The notes under the pieces: generated by a model
Database searches by the model: none
What the model was told of the DNA's origin: nothing
Seen by the model: the letters and a program-made list of their open reading frames with translations, nothing else
Made by a program: the position numbers and the translations under genes
Source of the DNA: Nocardia otitidiscaviarum NBRC 14405
Lineage (GTDB): Bacteria > Actinomycetota > Actinomycetes > Mycobacteriales > Mycobacteriaceae
Assembly (NCBI RefSeq): GCF_000308635.1
Contig: NZ_BAGD01000046.1
Span: forward strand, 1-61,635
Direction: 5' to 3'
Length of the DNA: 61,635 bases
Shown: one piece after another, positions 50,929-60,031 of the stretch
Position numbering within the stretch: the first letter of the stretch is position 1
Layout: each line of letters begins with the position of its first letter

Positions 50929-52467
50929 TCAGGCGAAGGCGGCTTTCGCGGCGGGTTCGGCGGCGGAGCGGGCCTCGGGGACGAGGCCGATTCGGGTGCG
51001 GCGGTCGAGCAGGTCGGCCGGGGTGAGGGCGGCCTCGTGGGTGGTGGCGAAGGCGAATTCGGCGGCGGTGACGTCCAGGCCGGGGGCCACCGGGGCGGCC
51101 AGGTCGGGGTTGGCCTCGGTCAGGGCGAGGACGGCGGGGGCCTCGGAGCCGTAGCGTTCGATGAGGTCGGGAGTGGCGGGGATGCGGTCGCGGGCCGCGC
51201 CGGAGACGGCTCCGACCAGGGGCAGACGCCGGGTGCGGCACGGGCGGGCGGTGAGTCCGCGGTGGGTGAGGACGGCGTCCACGGTGTCCTCGGCCATCTT
51301 CCGGTAGGTGGTCAGTTTGCCGCCCACGACGGTGATGACGCCGGAGGGGGAGGGCAGCACCGCGTGCTCGCGGGAGATGTCGGCGGTGGCATCGTCGGCG
51401 GTGCGCAGCAGGGGCCGCAGGCCCGCGAAGGTGCCGCGAATATCGCCGCGGGTCAACGGTTCCCGCAGCACGGTGTTGACCGTGTCGAGCAGGAAGTCGA
51501 TCTCGGCGTCGGTGGCGTGCGGCACGTCGGGGACGGGGCCGGGCGCTTCCTCGTCGGTGAGGCCCAGATAGACCCGGCCGTGGGCGGCGGGGAAGGCGAA
51601 GACGAAACGGCTGATGCTGCCCGGAATCGGAATGGTGAGCGAGGCGTCGAGCCCGCCGAAGGACGCCGCGTCGAAAACCAGATGCGTACCGCGCGAAGGC
51701 CGCAGCTCGATACTCGAATCGACCTGATCGGCCCACACTCCGGTGGCATTGACCACCGCCCGCGCCCGCACGGACAGGGTTTCGCCGGTGAGCCGGTCGT
51801 GCAGCGTCGCCGCATCGCCGGTGACCCGCGTCGCCTCCACCCGGGTGAGCACCGACGCCCCGTGCAGCGCCGCCGTGCGCGCGATCGCCACCACCAACCG
51901 AGCATCGTCCACCAGCTGCCCGTCCCAGGCCAGCAGCCCGCCGCGCAAACCGTCCCGGCGCACCGTCGGAGCCAGGCGCAGCGCCTCCGCCGCCGCCACC
52001 CGGCGCGAGCGCGGCAGTACGGCCGCCGACGTTCCGGCCGTGCGGCGCAAGACATCTCCGGCGAGGAAGCCGGCCCGGATCAGGCCCTGCCGCGCCGCAC
52101 CGATGCTCGGCAGCAGCGGCACCACCTGCGGTAGCGCCCGGGTCAGATGCGGAGCCGTGCGGGTGAGCAGGATGTGGCGCTCCACCGCACTCTCGTGCGC
52201 GATGCCGACCCCGCCGCTGGCCAGATACCGCAGCCCGCCGTGCACCAGTTTGGAACTCCACCGGCTGGTGCCGAAGGCCAGGTCGTGTTTCTCCACCAGG
52301 ACCGTGCGCAGTCCGCGCGCGGCGGCGTCCAACGCCACGCCCGCACCGGTGATGCCGCCGCCGACCACCAGCACGTCGATCTCGCCGCCGTCACCCAGCG
52401 CCCGCAGCTCGCGCTCGCGCCGCTCGGCATTGAGCGCGGAGCTGGGCTGTGCCGAATTTCCGGTCAT
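50929..52467 (-). CDS. glpD: Glycerol-3-phosphate dehydrogenase (FAD)
   Basis: A 512-residue flavoenzyme oxidising sn-glycerol 3-phosphate to dihydroxyacetone phosphate at the membrane. The FAD motif VVGGGITGAG spans residues 35-44, SSKLVHGGLRYL near 70 and VVGGKLTTYRKM near 385 are GlpD hallmarks. It follows a TetR gene by 25 bases (operon). It matches Rv2249c (glpD1) next to Rv2250c. The 186-base gap downstream carries three imperfect GCCGAG-led repeats of no clear meaning. Confidence 0.93.
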   Translation of the reverse strand: MTGNSAQPSSALNAERRERELRALGDGGEIDVLVVGGGITGAGVALDAAARGLRTVLVEKHDLAFGTSRWSSKLVHGGLRYLASGGVGIAHESAVERHILLTRTAPHLTRALPQVVPLLPSIGAARQGLIRAGFLAGDVLRRTAGTSAAVLPRSRRVAAAEALRLAPTVRRDGLRGGLLAWDGQLVDDARLVVAIARTAALHGASVLTRVEATRVTGDAATLHDRLTGETLSVRARAVVNATGVWADQVDSSIELRPSRGTHLVFDAASFGGLDASLTIPIPGSISRFVFAFPAAHGRVYLGLTDEEAPGPVPDVPHATDAEIDFLLDTVNTVLREPLTRGDIRGTFAGLRPLLRTADDATADISREHAVLPSPSGVITVVGGKLTTYRKMAEDTVDAVLTHRGLTARPCRTRRLPLVGAVSGAARDRIPATPDLIERYGSEAPAVLALTEANPDLAAPVAPGLDVTAAEFAFATTHEAALTPADLLDRRTRIGLVPEARSAAEPAAKAAFA

Positions 52468-52492
52468 GACTTGGCCTTTCGAAGAGGGCGCA

Positions 52493-53077
52493 CTAGCGCC
52501 CGGCGTGCGGGGTGAGATAGCTGTCGATGGCGTAGGCGAGTTCGGCGTCGAGATGGTCGGCGTCGAGGAACTGGGCGACCGTGCCCGCCGACTGCACCGC
52601 CGACTGGCTCATGAGCAGCAGCATGGTGGCCATCCGCTCGGGATCGCCGTCGCGAATGGAACCGTCGGCCTGCCCGGCCAGAATGCTGTCGGCGAACATC
52701 TCGATGAGCCGCCGCTGATTTCGGCCCAGTCGCTCGAACACGTAGGTGAGCATCACGTCGGTGTCGGCGCGAAAGATCTTGCTGAACAACGGGTTCTCCC
52801 GCACCGCCGCACCGCCGCCGACGATGGCCATGCACAGGCGCTCCCGCGAGTTGCCCTCGTCGGGTACGGCGCGGGCGACGATCTCGCGGAGCTCCCGCAC
52901 CAGCAGGTCGGCCACCAGCGATCCGGTATCGGGCCAGCGGCGGTAGACGGTGGGGCGGCTCACGCCCGCCCGCCGCGCCACCTCGGTGAGGGTGGTGCGG
53001 CGTACTCCGAATTCGGCTACGCAGGCCCGCGCCGCGTCGAGGATCGCCCGATCGACGGCGGAGGACGGTTCGGTCAT
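52493..53077 (-). CDS. TetR-family regulator of the glpD/AGPS/DagK cluster
   Basis: A 194-residue repressor. The HTH VRRTTLTEVARRAG and SRPTVYRRWPDTG (about 24-52) is clear; the C-terminal ligand domain is helical. It is the first gene of the glpD operon and divergent from the AGPS-like gene, with a long dyad between them, so it probably represses both directions. It corresponds to Rv2250c. Confidence 0.9.
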   Translation of the reverse strand: MTEPSSAVDRAILDAARACVAEFGVRRTTLTEVARRAGVSRPTVYRRWPDTGSLVADLLVRELREIVARAVPDEGNSRERLCMAIVGGGAAVRENPLFSKIFRADTDVMLTYVFERLGRNQRRLIEMFADSILAGQADGSIRDGDPERMATMLLLMSQSAVQSAGTVAQFLDADHLDAELAYAIDSYLTPHAGR

Positions 53078-53094
53078 CGTGTCATCCCAGGTCC

Positions 53095-53127
53095 GTTACT
53101 GCTTGACAATCTATGTCAGACTGTAAC
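53095..53127. promoter_or_regulatory. 33-bp dyad operator between TetR and AGPS-like genes
   Basis: GTTACTGCTTGACA (53095-53108) and TGTCAGACTGTAAC (53114-53127) are inverted with 11 of 14 matches and a 5-base spacer. The left arm contains a perfect TTGACA (53103-53108). It fills the 52-base divergent gap, as expected for a TetR autorepressor. Confidence 0.65.
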
Positions 53128-53129
53128 GC

Positions 53130-54773
53130 ATGGCCGACATGAAAGCACCCGCCGTATCCACCGGAAACCCGGGCGAGCCGGACGCTCGTCCGAGTATGGT
53201 GTGGGACGCCTGGGGCGCCCCGTCCGGACAGAAACCACTGCCGGAACAGATCCGGGGACTCCTGGCCCAGGTGTTCGGGGTGTCGGGTGAGCCGGTGGCC
53301 CGTCGCGATGAGGGCGACGTGCCACTGCGCGCCTCGGCGATCACGCCGGACCAGCGAGCCGGGCTGGTCGCGGTGGTCGGTGCGGACCACGTGTCGGTCG
53401 GCCACCGCGACCGACTCCGCCACGCGGGCGGCAAGAGCACCCCCGATCTGCTGCGCCGTCGCGCCGAGGGCCCGCAGGACGCGCCCGACGCGGTCGTCTT
53501 CCCGGCCGACCACGACGAAGTGCTCGCCGTCCTGGCCTACTGCGCCGACAACGGCATCGCGGTCGTGCCCTTCGGCGGCGGTACCAGCGTCGTCGGCGGC
53601 CTGGACCCGGTGCGCGGAGCCTTCCCGGTGGTGATCGCGCTCGATCTGCGCCGCCTCGACACCCTCACCGACGTGGACCCGGTCAGCGGCACCGCCACCC
53701 TGGGCGCCGGGCTCACCGGTCCGCGCGCCGAGGAACTGCTCGCCGCGCACGGACTCTCGCTCGGTCACTTCCCGCAGAGCTTCGAATTCGCCAGTATCGG
53801 CGGCTTCGCCGCCACCCGCTCCTCCGGACAGGCGTCGGCGGGCTACGGCCGTTTCGACGACATGATCCAGCGGCTGCGCATCGCCACCCCCGGCGGCAGC
53901 CTCGACCTGGGTCGCGCCCCCGCCTCGGCGGCCGGACCCGATCTGCGCGAACTCTTCGCGGGCTCCGAGGGCGCCCTGGGCATCATCACCGCCGTCACCC
54001 TGCGCGTCCATCCCGTACCGGAGACCACGGCGTACCAGGCATGGTCCTTCCCGGACTTCGGCACCGGCGCGAACGCGCTGCGCGGCGTGATCCAGACCGG
54101 CGCGGCCCCGACGGTGCTGCGCCTGTCCGACGAGGCCGAGACCGGACTCAACCTCGCCCGCGCCGGAGATATCGGTGGCGCGGCCGTGGGCGGTTGCCTG
54201 GCCGTCACCACCTTCGAGGGTAGCGCCGCGCACGTGGCCGCCCGGCGGGCCGAGGCCGAGGCGCTGTTCACCGCCGCCGGGGGCACCGCGCTCGGTGAGC
54301 GGCCCGCCGCCGAATGGGAGCACGGCCGCTTCTCGGCCCCCTACCTGCGCGACGCCCTGCTCGATGTCGGCATCCTCTGCGAAACCCTGGAGACCGCCAC
54401 CAGCTGGTCCAACCTCGCCGAACTCAAGGCGAAGGTCACCGCCGCGCTGACCGATTCGCTCACCGCGCAGGGCACCCCGGCGCTGGTCATGTGCCATATC
54501 TCGCACACCTACCCGACCGGGGCCTCGCTGTACTTCACCGTCATCGCCAAACAGGCCGAGGATCCGCTCGGCCAGTGGGCAGCGGCCAAGCGGGCCGCCG
54601 GGGACGCCATCGTGGCCGCCGCGGGCACCATCACCCACCATCACGCCGTCGGCGCGGATCACCGCCCCTGGATGACCGACGAGATCGGCGATCTCGGCGT
54701 GCGGGTGCTGCGCGCGGTCAAACAGGCCGTTGACCCGTCCGGAATCCTCAACCCTGGGAAGCTGATTCCGTGA
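53130..54773 (+). CDS. FAD-linked oxidase, alkyl-dihydroxyacetonephosphate synthase-like
   Basis: A 547-residue flavoprotein of the VAO/AGPS class. MVWDAWGAP near residue 23 is the family start region, VVPFGGGTSVVGG near 148 binds the FAD pyrophosphate, FASIGGFAATRSSGQASAGYG near 226 (key GGFAATRSSG) and the C-terminal HHHAVGADHRPWM and NPGKL are family marks. It may make ether lipids from acyl-DHAP or oxidise another lipid substrate. Start ATG 53130 gives ~20 extra residues; ATG 53196 is an alternative and would leave room for a TTGACA-based leader. Confidence 0.88.
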   Translation: MADMKAPAVSTGNPGEPDARPSMVWDAWGAPSGQKPLPEQIRGLLAQVFGVSGEPVARRDEGDVPLRASAITPDQRAGLVAVVGADHVSVGHRDRLRHAGGKSTPDLLRRRAEGPQDAPDAVVFPADHDEVLAVLAYCADNGIAVVPFGGGTSVVGGLDPVRGAFPVVIALDLRRLDTLTDVDPVSGTATLGAGLTGPRAEELLAAHGLSLGHFPQSFEFASIGGFAATRSSGQASAGYGRFDDMIQRLRIATPGGSLDLGRAPASAAGPDLRELFAGSEGALGIITAVTLRVHPVPETTAYQAWSFPDFGTGANALRGVIQTGAAPTVLRLSDEAETGLNLARAGDIGGAAVGGCLAVTTFEGSAAHVAARRAEAEALFTAAGGTALGERPAAEWEHGRFSAPYLRDALLDVGILCETLETATSWSNLAELKAKVTAALTDSLTAQGTPALVMCHISHTYPTGASLYFTVIAKQAEDPLGQWAAAKRAAGDAIVAAAGTITHHHAVGADHRPWMTDEIGDLGVRVLRAVKQAVDPSGILNPGKLIP

Positions 54774-55708
54774 AAGAGATCCACTCGGTCGCCCTCGTGA
54801 CCAATCCGATGTCCGGGCACGGCCGCGGTCTGGAGGTCGGGGCCGCCGCCGTCGCCCGCTTCACCACCCACGGGGTGCGGGTGCGGGAACTGTGCGGTGA
54901 CTCCGCCGCGGACACCACCCGGCTGGTCCGTGCCGCCCTCGACGATCCGGAACACCGTCCCGACGTGGTGGTGAGCGCCGGCGGCGACGGCCTGACCTGC
55001 GTTGTGTTGCAAGCGCTCGCGGGCACCGGGGTACCGCTGGGGCTGGTGCCCGGTGGCACCGGCAACGATCTGGCCCGGCAGCTCGAGATCCCCGACGACA
55101 CCGATGCCGCCGTGGACGTGGTGTTGGCCGGAAAGACCCGCCGGGTCGATCTGGGAACGGTCGAAACCGCCACCACCGGAGGCGAATCCGAACCGTTCTG
55201 GTTCGCCACGGTCACCGGCACCGGGCTCGACGCCCGGGTCACCCTGCGCGCCAACGACCTGCGCTGGCCCAACGGTCCGGCCCGCTACACGGTGGCCGCC
55301 CTGATCGAGCTGTTCCACGGGTTGGCCGTGCCGTACCGCATCGAGCTCGACGGCTCCCCGGACCATCCGGACGGGACCGCGGTCATCGACACCGACGCCA
55401 TCATGGTCGCGGTGGGCAATACCAAAACCTATGGCGGCGGCATGCTCATCTGCCCCGACGCCGTGCTCGACGACGGTCTGCTCGATCTCACCGTGGTGGG
55501 ATCCATGTCGCGGCTCCAGATGCTGAAGATGCTTCCGGCCCTGTCCTCGGGTAAGCGCATCGACCATCCGGCGGTCACCCAGTACCGCGCCGCCACCATT
55601 ACCCTGACCGCTCCGGGTGCACCCGCTACGGCCGATGGAGAACCGGCCGGCATGCTTCCGGCGATCTTCCGCGCCCGGCCCGGCGCGCAGGCGGTGCTGG
55701 TGCCGTAA
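54770..55708 (+). CDS. Diacylglycerol/lipid kinase
   Basis: A 312-residue lipid kinase. TNPMSGHGRG at the N-terminus, SAGGDGL near 64 and VPGGTGNDLAR near 92 are the DAGK catalytic signatures. It phosphorylates diacylglycerol or a related lipid. The GTG overlaps the AGPS-like stop (GTGA). The order matches Rv2251-Rv2252. Confidence 0.92.
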   Translation: MKEIHSVALVTNPMSGHGRGLEVGAAAVARFTTHGVRVRELCGDSAADTTRLVRAALDDPEHRPDVVVSAGGDGLTCVVLQALAGTGVPLGLVPGGTGNDLARQLEIPDDTDAAVDVVLAGKTRRVDLGTVETATTGGESEPFWFATVTGTGLDARVTLRANDLRWPNGPARYTVAALIELFHGLAVPYRIELDGSPDHPDGTAVIDTDAIMVAVGNTKTYGGGMLICPDAVLDDGLLDLTVVGSMSRLQMLKMLPALSSGKRIDHPAVTQYRAATITLTAPGAPATADGEPAGMLPAIFRARPGAQAVLVP

Positions 55709-55798
55709 CGGGTAGCCGGTAGCAGTGGCTGGAGCCATCGCAGGTGGCCGACTCCGGAGCCGGCGAGGTGGTGCGGTGGCGGCTTCACTGCCTCGCCG

Positions 55799-56671
55799 TC
55801 AGGGCGGCGATGTCGTCGCCGCGACCTCGCCGACCACCTCCGAATACCAGCGGAACAGGCGAATCTGCTGCGCTGGTTCGGATTTCCGCAGTTCCGCCCA
55901 GCACGCGGCGGTGCTCGCGCGGGCGGCCGTGCCGATCCACGGCTGCGGCAGCAGCTGCGGGGGCAGCAGCGGATCGGGCTCCACCGCGCGGGTGAACTCC
56001 GCGGCCAGGGCCACGGCGATGGTCAGCCGCCGGGTGTGCGCGGCCGTGCGCAGCTCGCGCAGGAAGCCCTCGGCGGTGGCGAGCAGGCGGCGGTGGCCGT
56101 CGGCGATGCGGTCCAGCGGCCACAGCCGGGCGGCGAGTTCACGCGGCTCGTGTACGCCGCCGACCCGGAGATCCGTACTCGTCGCGGTCGTGATGTTGGC
56201 GGTGACCCCGAGGTCGTCCGCGGCGGCGTGCAGGCGGTCCTCCCACGGATTGGCGCAGACGTACAGTCCGCCCTGGATCGGCGCGCCACCCAGTCCCACG
56301 ATGGTGTCGCGCATGGCGTCACGGGCGTGGCGGGCCGACTCCGGAACGGCGAACGCGGCCAGATGCCAGACACCGTCCCAGGACACCTGCCCGCGGTCCT
56401 GCGCGTACATGAAGCGGATGAACTCCAGATCGGGTTCGATGGCGGCGCGGGTGGTCGCGGTGGCGTGCAGCACCGCCTTGCGCCCGCGCCCCTCCTGGAC
56501 GAAACGCCCGTCGGCGGCCAGCCGCTTGATACAGAGCCGGACCTGCTGGTCGGTCATGCCGAGCGCATTGGCGACGTCGTACAGCTCCCCGGCGTCGATG
56601 GTCGCGTCCTCGCGGATCATGCTCTCGACCAGCGTGCGGGTGGAGACCTCCGGTTCGTGCGGCGCGGCCAC
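55799..56671 (-). CDS. PaaX-family transcriptional regulator
   Basis: A 290-residue protein with an N-terminal winged helix (about 8-70; LYDVANALGMTDQQVRLCIKRL, key GMTDQQVR) and the central PaaX domain with WDGVWHLAAFAVPES near 95 and GGAPIQGGLYVCANPWE near 125. PaaX-type repressors sense aryl-CoA or related intermediates. GTG at 56671 has a perfect AGGAGGTGA site. It is the last gene of a minus-strand run with the dehydrogenase-like and hydrolase genes; target unknown. Confidence 0.88.
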   Translation of the reverse strand: MAAPHEPEVSTRTLVESMIREDATIDAGELYDVANALGMTDQQVRLCIKRLAADGRFVQEGRGRKAVLHATATTRAAIEPDLEFIRFMYAQDRGQVSWDGVWHLAAFAVPESARHARDAMRDTIVGLGGAPIQGGLYVCANPWEDRLHAAADDLGVTANITTATSTDLRVGGVHEPRELAARLWPLDRIADGHRRLLATAEGFLRELRTAAHTRRLTIAVALAAEFTRAVEPDPLLPPQLLPQPWIGTAARASTAACWAELRKSEPAQQIRLFRWYSEVVGEVAATTSPP

Positions 56672-56786
56672 GGGGTCACCTCCTGATCGGTGCGGCGATG
56701 CGCTCGGCCGTGCTGGCGATGGCGCTCGGCCATCCTCGCTCGTCCATCCTACGGTCGGCGCGGTTCCGATCGTCGGCGGCGGTACG

Positions 56787-57998
56787 CTATCCGGCCTCAC
56801 GTTCGATCCGGTACAGCGGGGTGTCCGAGTCGCGGCCCAGCACCCGGTCCAGATCGGAGAAGAAGCGCACCGGGTCGATGGCGGTCTCGGGCGGATGCAC
56901 GCCGGGTCGCAGCGCGGAGCCGTCGGCGAGTTGGGACATGCCCAGCGCCAACGGAATTCCGGTGGCGCGCGCCATATCGCCGAGCAGTCCGCGCGCCGGA
57001 TCCGTCGCGGGCAGCGCCATGTTCAGACAGGCCAGCACCGTCAGCTCGCGACCGTGCGCCGACCCGGTGACGGCGGCGAAGAACGCCGGCAGCGTGCCGG
57101 GTCCCTTGGTGCGCAGCGCGATCGGCACGGATCGCAGCAGCCGGGACAGCGTGGGCTCGGCCAGGGCGCGCGCGGCGGTGTCGTTGGTGAGCCTGCCGCC
57201 GTCGATATCGCGGCGCAGCACCTCGAGGTAGGCGAGTGTCCACGGCGTGACGACCATGAGCGTGGCCGCGTCGCCGCTCGCCTTCAGACTGTGCCGCAGG
57301 GTGATCGGCTCCGGATGGCCGACGGTGTACGCGGTGCCGCGCCGTCCGCCGGGCAGCCGCAGGCTCGTGGGTGCGAGCGGTCGCCGGTCGGTGAGCCGTC
57401 CGGCCTCGACCACCCGGATCGTGCCGCTGCTCTGCTGCATCCAGTGCACGGCGGCGGCCGACGGGGTGCCGCCCGGGGGCAGCAGCAGATCCTTGTCCTC
57501 GGCATCCATGTCCACCGGCCACGCGGTGTACACGTCCCGCACGGTCTCCAGTTCGGCGGCGGCGACGGCGGCGAGCAGATTGCTCATTCCCGGGCTCGCA
57601 CCCATGCCGATGATCGCGCACACCCCCTGGTCGCGGGCCTCGTGATCGAGTTCGAGCAGGCGTTCCGTCGGCTCCCAGTCATCGCAGATGTCGAGATAGT
57701 GGGTGCCGGTGGTGATGGCAGCGCGCAATACGGCGGGTCCGAAACGGTAGTACGGGCCAACGGTATTGAGCACCACGTCGGCGGCGGACAGGGCGCGCCG
57801 CAGCCGTTCGTCGTCGGTGACGTCCACCTCGATCGCCCGGATCGGCATGGGCGCGTAGGCGAGACGGTTCGCCAGCCGCCGGGCGGCGGCGAGATCGCGA
57901 TCGGCGATGACGATCTCGTCGATATCGGGCAGGGTGACCGCGGTGTGGACGGCGGCGGCGCCCATGGCACCGGGACCGCCGAGGGCCAGAACTCGCAT
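56787..57998 (-). CDS. Saccharopine dehydrogenase-like oxidoreductase
   Basis: A 403-residue Rossmann-fold protein, MRVLALGGPGAMG at the N-terminus, with NTVGPYYRFGPAVLRAAI near residue 82 and GMGASPGMSNLLA near 130, the saccharopine-dehydrogenase superfamily marks. The amino-acid or polyamine substrate is not known. AGGAG precedes ATG at 57998; the stop of the upstream hydrolase is 8 bases away, so the two form an operon. Confidence 0.85.
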   Translation of the reverse strand: MRVLALGGPGAMGAAAVHTAVTLPDIDEIVIADRDLAAARRLANRLAYAPMPIRAIEVDVTDDERLRRALSAADVVLNTVGPYYRFGPAVLRAAITTGTHYLDICDDWEPTERLLELDHEARDQGVCAIIGMGASPGMSNLLAAVAAAELETVRDVYTAWPVDMDAEDKDLLLPPGGTPSAAAVHWMQQSSGTIRVVEAGRLTDRRPLAPTSLRLPGGRRGTAYTVGHPEPITLRHSLKASGDAATLMVVTPWTLAYLEVLRRDIDGGRLTNDTAARALAEPTLSRLLRSVPIALRTKGPGTLPAFFAAVTGSAHGRELTVLACLNMALPATDPARGLLGDMARATGIPLALGMSQLADGSALRPGVHPPETAIDPVRFFSDLDRVLGRDSDTPLYRIEREAG

Positions 57999-58006
57999 GG
58001 GAACTC

Positions 58007-59023
58007 CTATTCCGCCTGCGACACATAGCGTCGCAGATCCTCGAGATAGCCGGGCGCGTACAGGGCGCGCGGCGCGAAAACGGCCACCAGGAAGGCGCGG
58101 ATCCCCTGCTCGTGGTCCAGCTTCGCGACGGCGATGCTGTGCGAGGCGTCCGGATACTTCCGGACGGTCAGCAGCCGGGGCGGCAGCGATGCGCGATAGA
58201 CGCGTTCGGTTTCGGCGACGTCGACGTTCAGGTCCTCCGTGCCCAGCACGAGCAGTACGGGTACCCGGATCAGCGGCAGGGTCGGGGCAGCGTCCGACCG
58301 GTAGTTCTCGACGACGAAGTGCCACCGGTCGGCCGACATCGGCGACTCGTCGACGCCGGAGGCCACATACCGCTCGTGGGAGGCGTTCTCGCGCAACAGT
58401 CGCCGTACCTCGTCGCGTCGCCGATGCGCCCGCGCGATCTCGTCGTCGGACGCGCCGCGGTAGCGCAGTTCGGCGTCGAGGTTGTAGGCGCCCTGCCGCT
58501 GCCAGTCGATCGCGACCCCCACCGCGATGACGAAGCGCAGCTCGGGGTGTCGGACGGCCACCTCGGGCAGCACCCACCCGGCCTGGCTGATGCCCCACAG
58601 TCCGGTCCGCAGCGGATCGAGGTCACCGCGCTGCCGAGCCCAGGTGAGCGCGGCCTCGGTCTCGATCGCCCGGTCGTGCATGCTCTGCTCCAGCCAATTG
58701 CCCGGCGCGCCATCGACTCCCGGCTTGTTCCAGGACAGCGACGCATAGCCCGCCCGGGCGAAGGACTCCCAGATGGGGCGGTAGAAGCCGTTTCGATCGG
58801 CGGTGGCGGGGCCGTCGCCGTGGACGAAAACGACCAGACCATAAGGCGTTTCGCCGTGTTCGGGCAGCGCCAGGGTGGCCTGGAGCGGATGTGCCGCGCC
58901 GGGAATGGTCACCCGCTCCTCGCGGAAGGCGAAGTCGTGCCGGTAAACGATCCACGCACCTGCCGCCGCGATCAGCGTCAGCACGCAGCCGAATGCGATG
59001 ACGGCCCGCCGTGTCTTGCTCAC
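58007..59023 (-). CDS. Membrane-anchored alpha/beta hydrolase
   Basis: A 338-residue protein. One N-terminal membrane helix (about 8-28) is followed by an alpha/beta hydrolase domain with oxyanion FVHGDG near 66, nucleophile Ser in GISQAG near 145, Asp in VLGTEDLNVD and His in DASHSIAV. It probably cleaves an ester at the cell surface. The start is one of two adjacent GTG codons (59026, 59023). Confidence 0.82.
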   Translation of the reverse strand: MSKTRRAVIAFGCVLTLIAAAGAWIVYRHDFAFREERVTIPGAAHPLQATLALPEHGETPYGLVVFVHGDGPATADRNGFYRPIWESFARAGYASLSWNKPGVDGAPGNWLEQSMHDRAIETEAALTWARQRGDLDPLRTGLWGISQAGWVLPEVAVRHPELRFVIAVGVAIDWQRQGAYNLDAELRYRGASDDEIARAHRRRDEVRRLLRENASHERYVASGVDESPMSADRWHFVVENYRSDAAPTLPLIRVPVLLVLGTEDLNVDVAETERVYRASLPPRLLTVRKYPDASHSIAVAKLDHEQGIRAFLVAVFAPRALYAPGYLEDLRRYVSQAE

Positions 59024-59044
59024 CACGCCTCCCGTTGACGATCC

Positions 59045-59095
59045 ATGTAGATACTAACGACTTTAGAACGATCGTAATTAAAATGATAGATAAAG
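59045..59095. promoter_or_regulatory. AT-rich upstream region with ACGATCGT palindrome
   Basis: An abrupt AT-rich stretch in a GC-rich context, upstream of the hydrolase. ACGATCGT (59068-59075) is the palindromic core, flanked by partly symmetric TTnA/TnAA bases. It is a likely promoter and operator site; the regulator is not obvious. Confidence 0.4.
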
Positions 59096-59108
59096 TCGCC
59101 GGGCAGCA

Positions 59109-59137
59109 GAGTGCCCCCGGACTTGCCGGGGGCACTC
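59109..59137 (-). terminator. Terminator after the P-loop protein gene
   Basis: A perfect 12-bp stem, GAGTGCCCCCGG with CCGGGGGCACTC, around a 5-base loop, 36 bases past the stop of the minus-strand gene. T-rich sequence follows on that strand further down. Confidence 0.75.
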
Positions 59138-59172
59138 GACGAAGTGATCGATCGGGTCGGGCGGCGGTTGGG

Positions 59173-59790
59173 TCAGGCGGCGAAGGAGACCTCACGCAGT
59201 TCGGTCACCGTCCGGCGATCGAGGATCACCACCGAGGCAGGCTCGGGTCGCGGTTTCGTTCCGGCGGCGACGGCGTCCACCAGGCGTCGCCACTTCGCGC
59301 AGTGCACGCGGAAGCTCAGGGCGCTCACCTCGCGACCGCGCGAGACCTGCCCCGCCAGAGCCTGTTCCGCGGGGGCGTCGATCATGATCATGTGCACCTG
59401 CCGCCCCGCGGTGCGGGCCCAGAGCGCCACCAGATGGCGCACCCACTGTCGGGTGCCGCAGTCGTGAATGACCACCGGACCGTCCGCCCGGTGCAGTGCG
59501 GCGCGAATCCGAAGATAGTGCGTGACGTGCACGATCGGCAGCCACAGCGGGTAGGGGACAACACCCAGATATTGCTGCCACCAGTTGCGGGAGTGCTGGG
59601 AGTCCAGCAGAACCGTGCCGTCCGGTCCGGCGGCGGGGCGGACGGCATCGCTGGAGCAGCCGAACAGCCTGCGTAGCGCGGTGCTCTTGCCCGCGCCCGG
59701 AACCCCCGTGACGATGACGGCCGCCGTTGTGGGGTAACGCAATTCGCGAATCGGATGGCCGCGTAGGTCGTGCACCTCGAACGGGGCCAT
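59173..59790 (-). CDS. P-loop NTPase, kinase-like, unknown substrate
   Basis: A 205-residue protein with Walker A GVPGAGKST at 29-37, and later HDCGTRQWVRHLVAL and MIMIDAPAEQALAGQVSRGREV (key IDAPAEQA), a lid-like region resembling small-molecule kinases such as the AAA_33 or zeta-toxin-like class. Substrate unknown. ATG at 59790; a GTG at 59844 is a longer alternative. It is divergent from the thioredoxin-reductase-like gene. Confidence 0.75.
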   Translation of the reverse strand: MAPFEVHDLRGHPIRELRYPTTAAVIVTGVPGAGKSTALRRLFGCSSDAVRPAAGPDGTVLLDSQHSRNWWQQYLGVVPYPLWLPIVHVTHYLRIRAALHRADGPVVIHDCGTRQWVRHLVALWARTAGRQVHMIMIDAPAEQALAGQVSRGREVSALSFRVHCAKWRRLVDAVAAGTKPRPEPASVVILDRRTVTELREVSFAA

Positions 59791-60031
59791 GCTGCGCGGA
59801 TCGGGGGAGAGGTGTAGCGGACCGGATTCGAGCGGGGGGTTCACCCCTCCCAGAATCCGTGCTCGTTCCCCGTTCGGCAACCGGGAAAACCCTGAGTTCC
59901 GGAACCAGTTTCGCTGAGCGACAGGCACTTCGGGCGACGCGCCGGGGGAGACACACTGGCTACCGTCCGGTATCGTCCCGGAATCGGCAAAATAGTTTGC
60001 CGTTCTCGCCGGGTGGCGGCACGGTGGAGGC

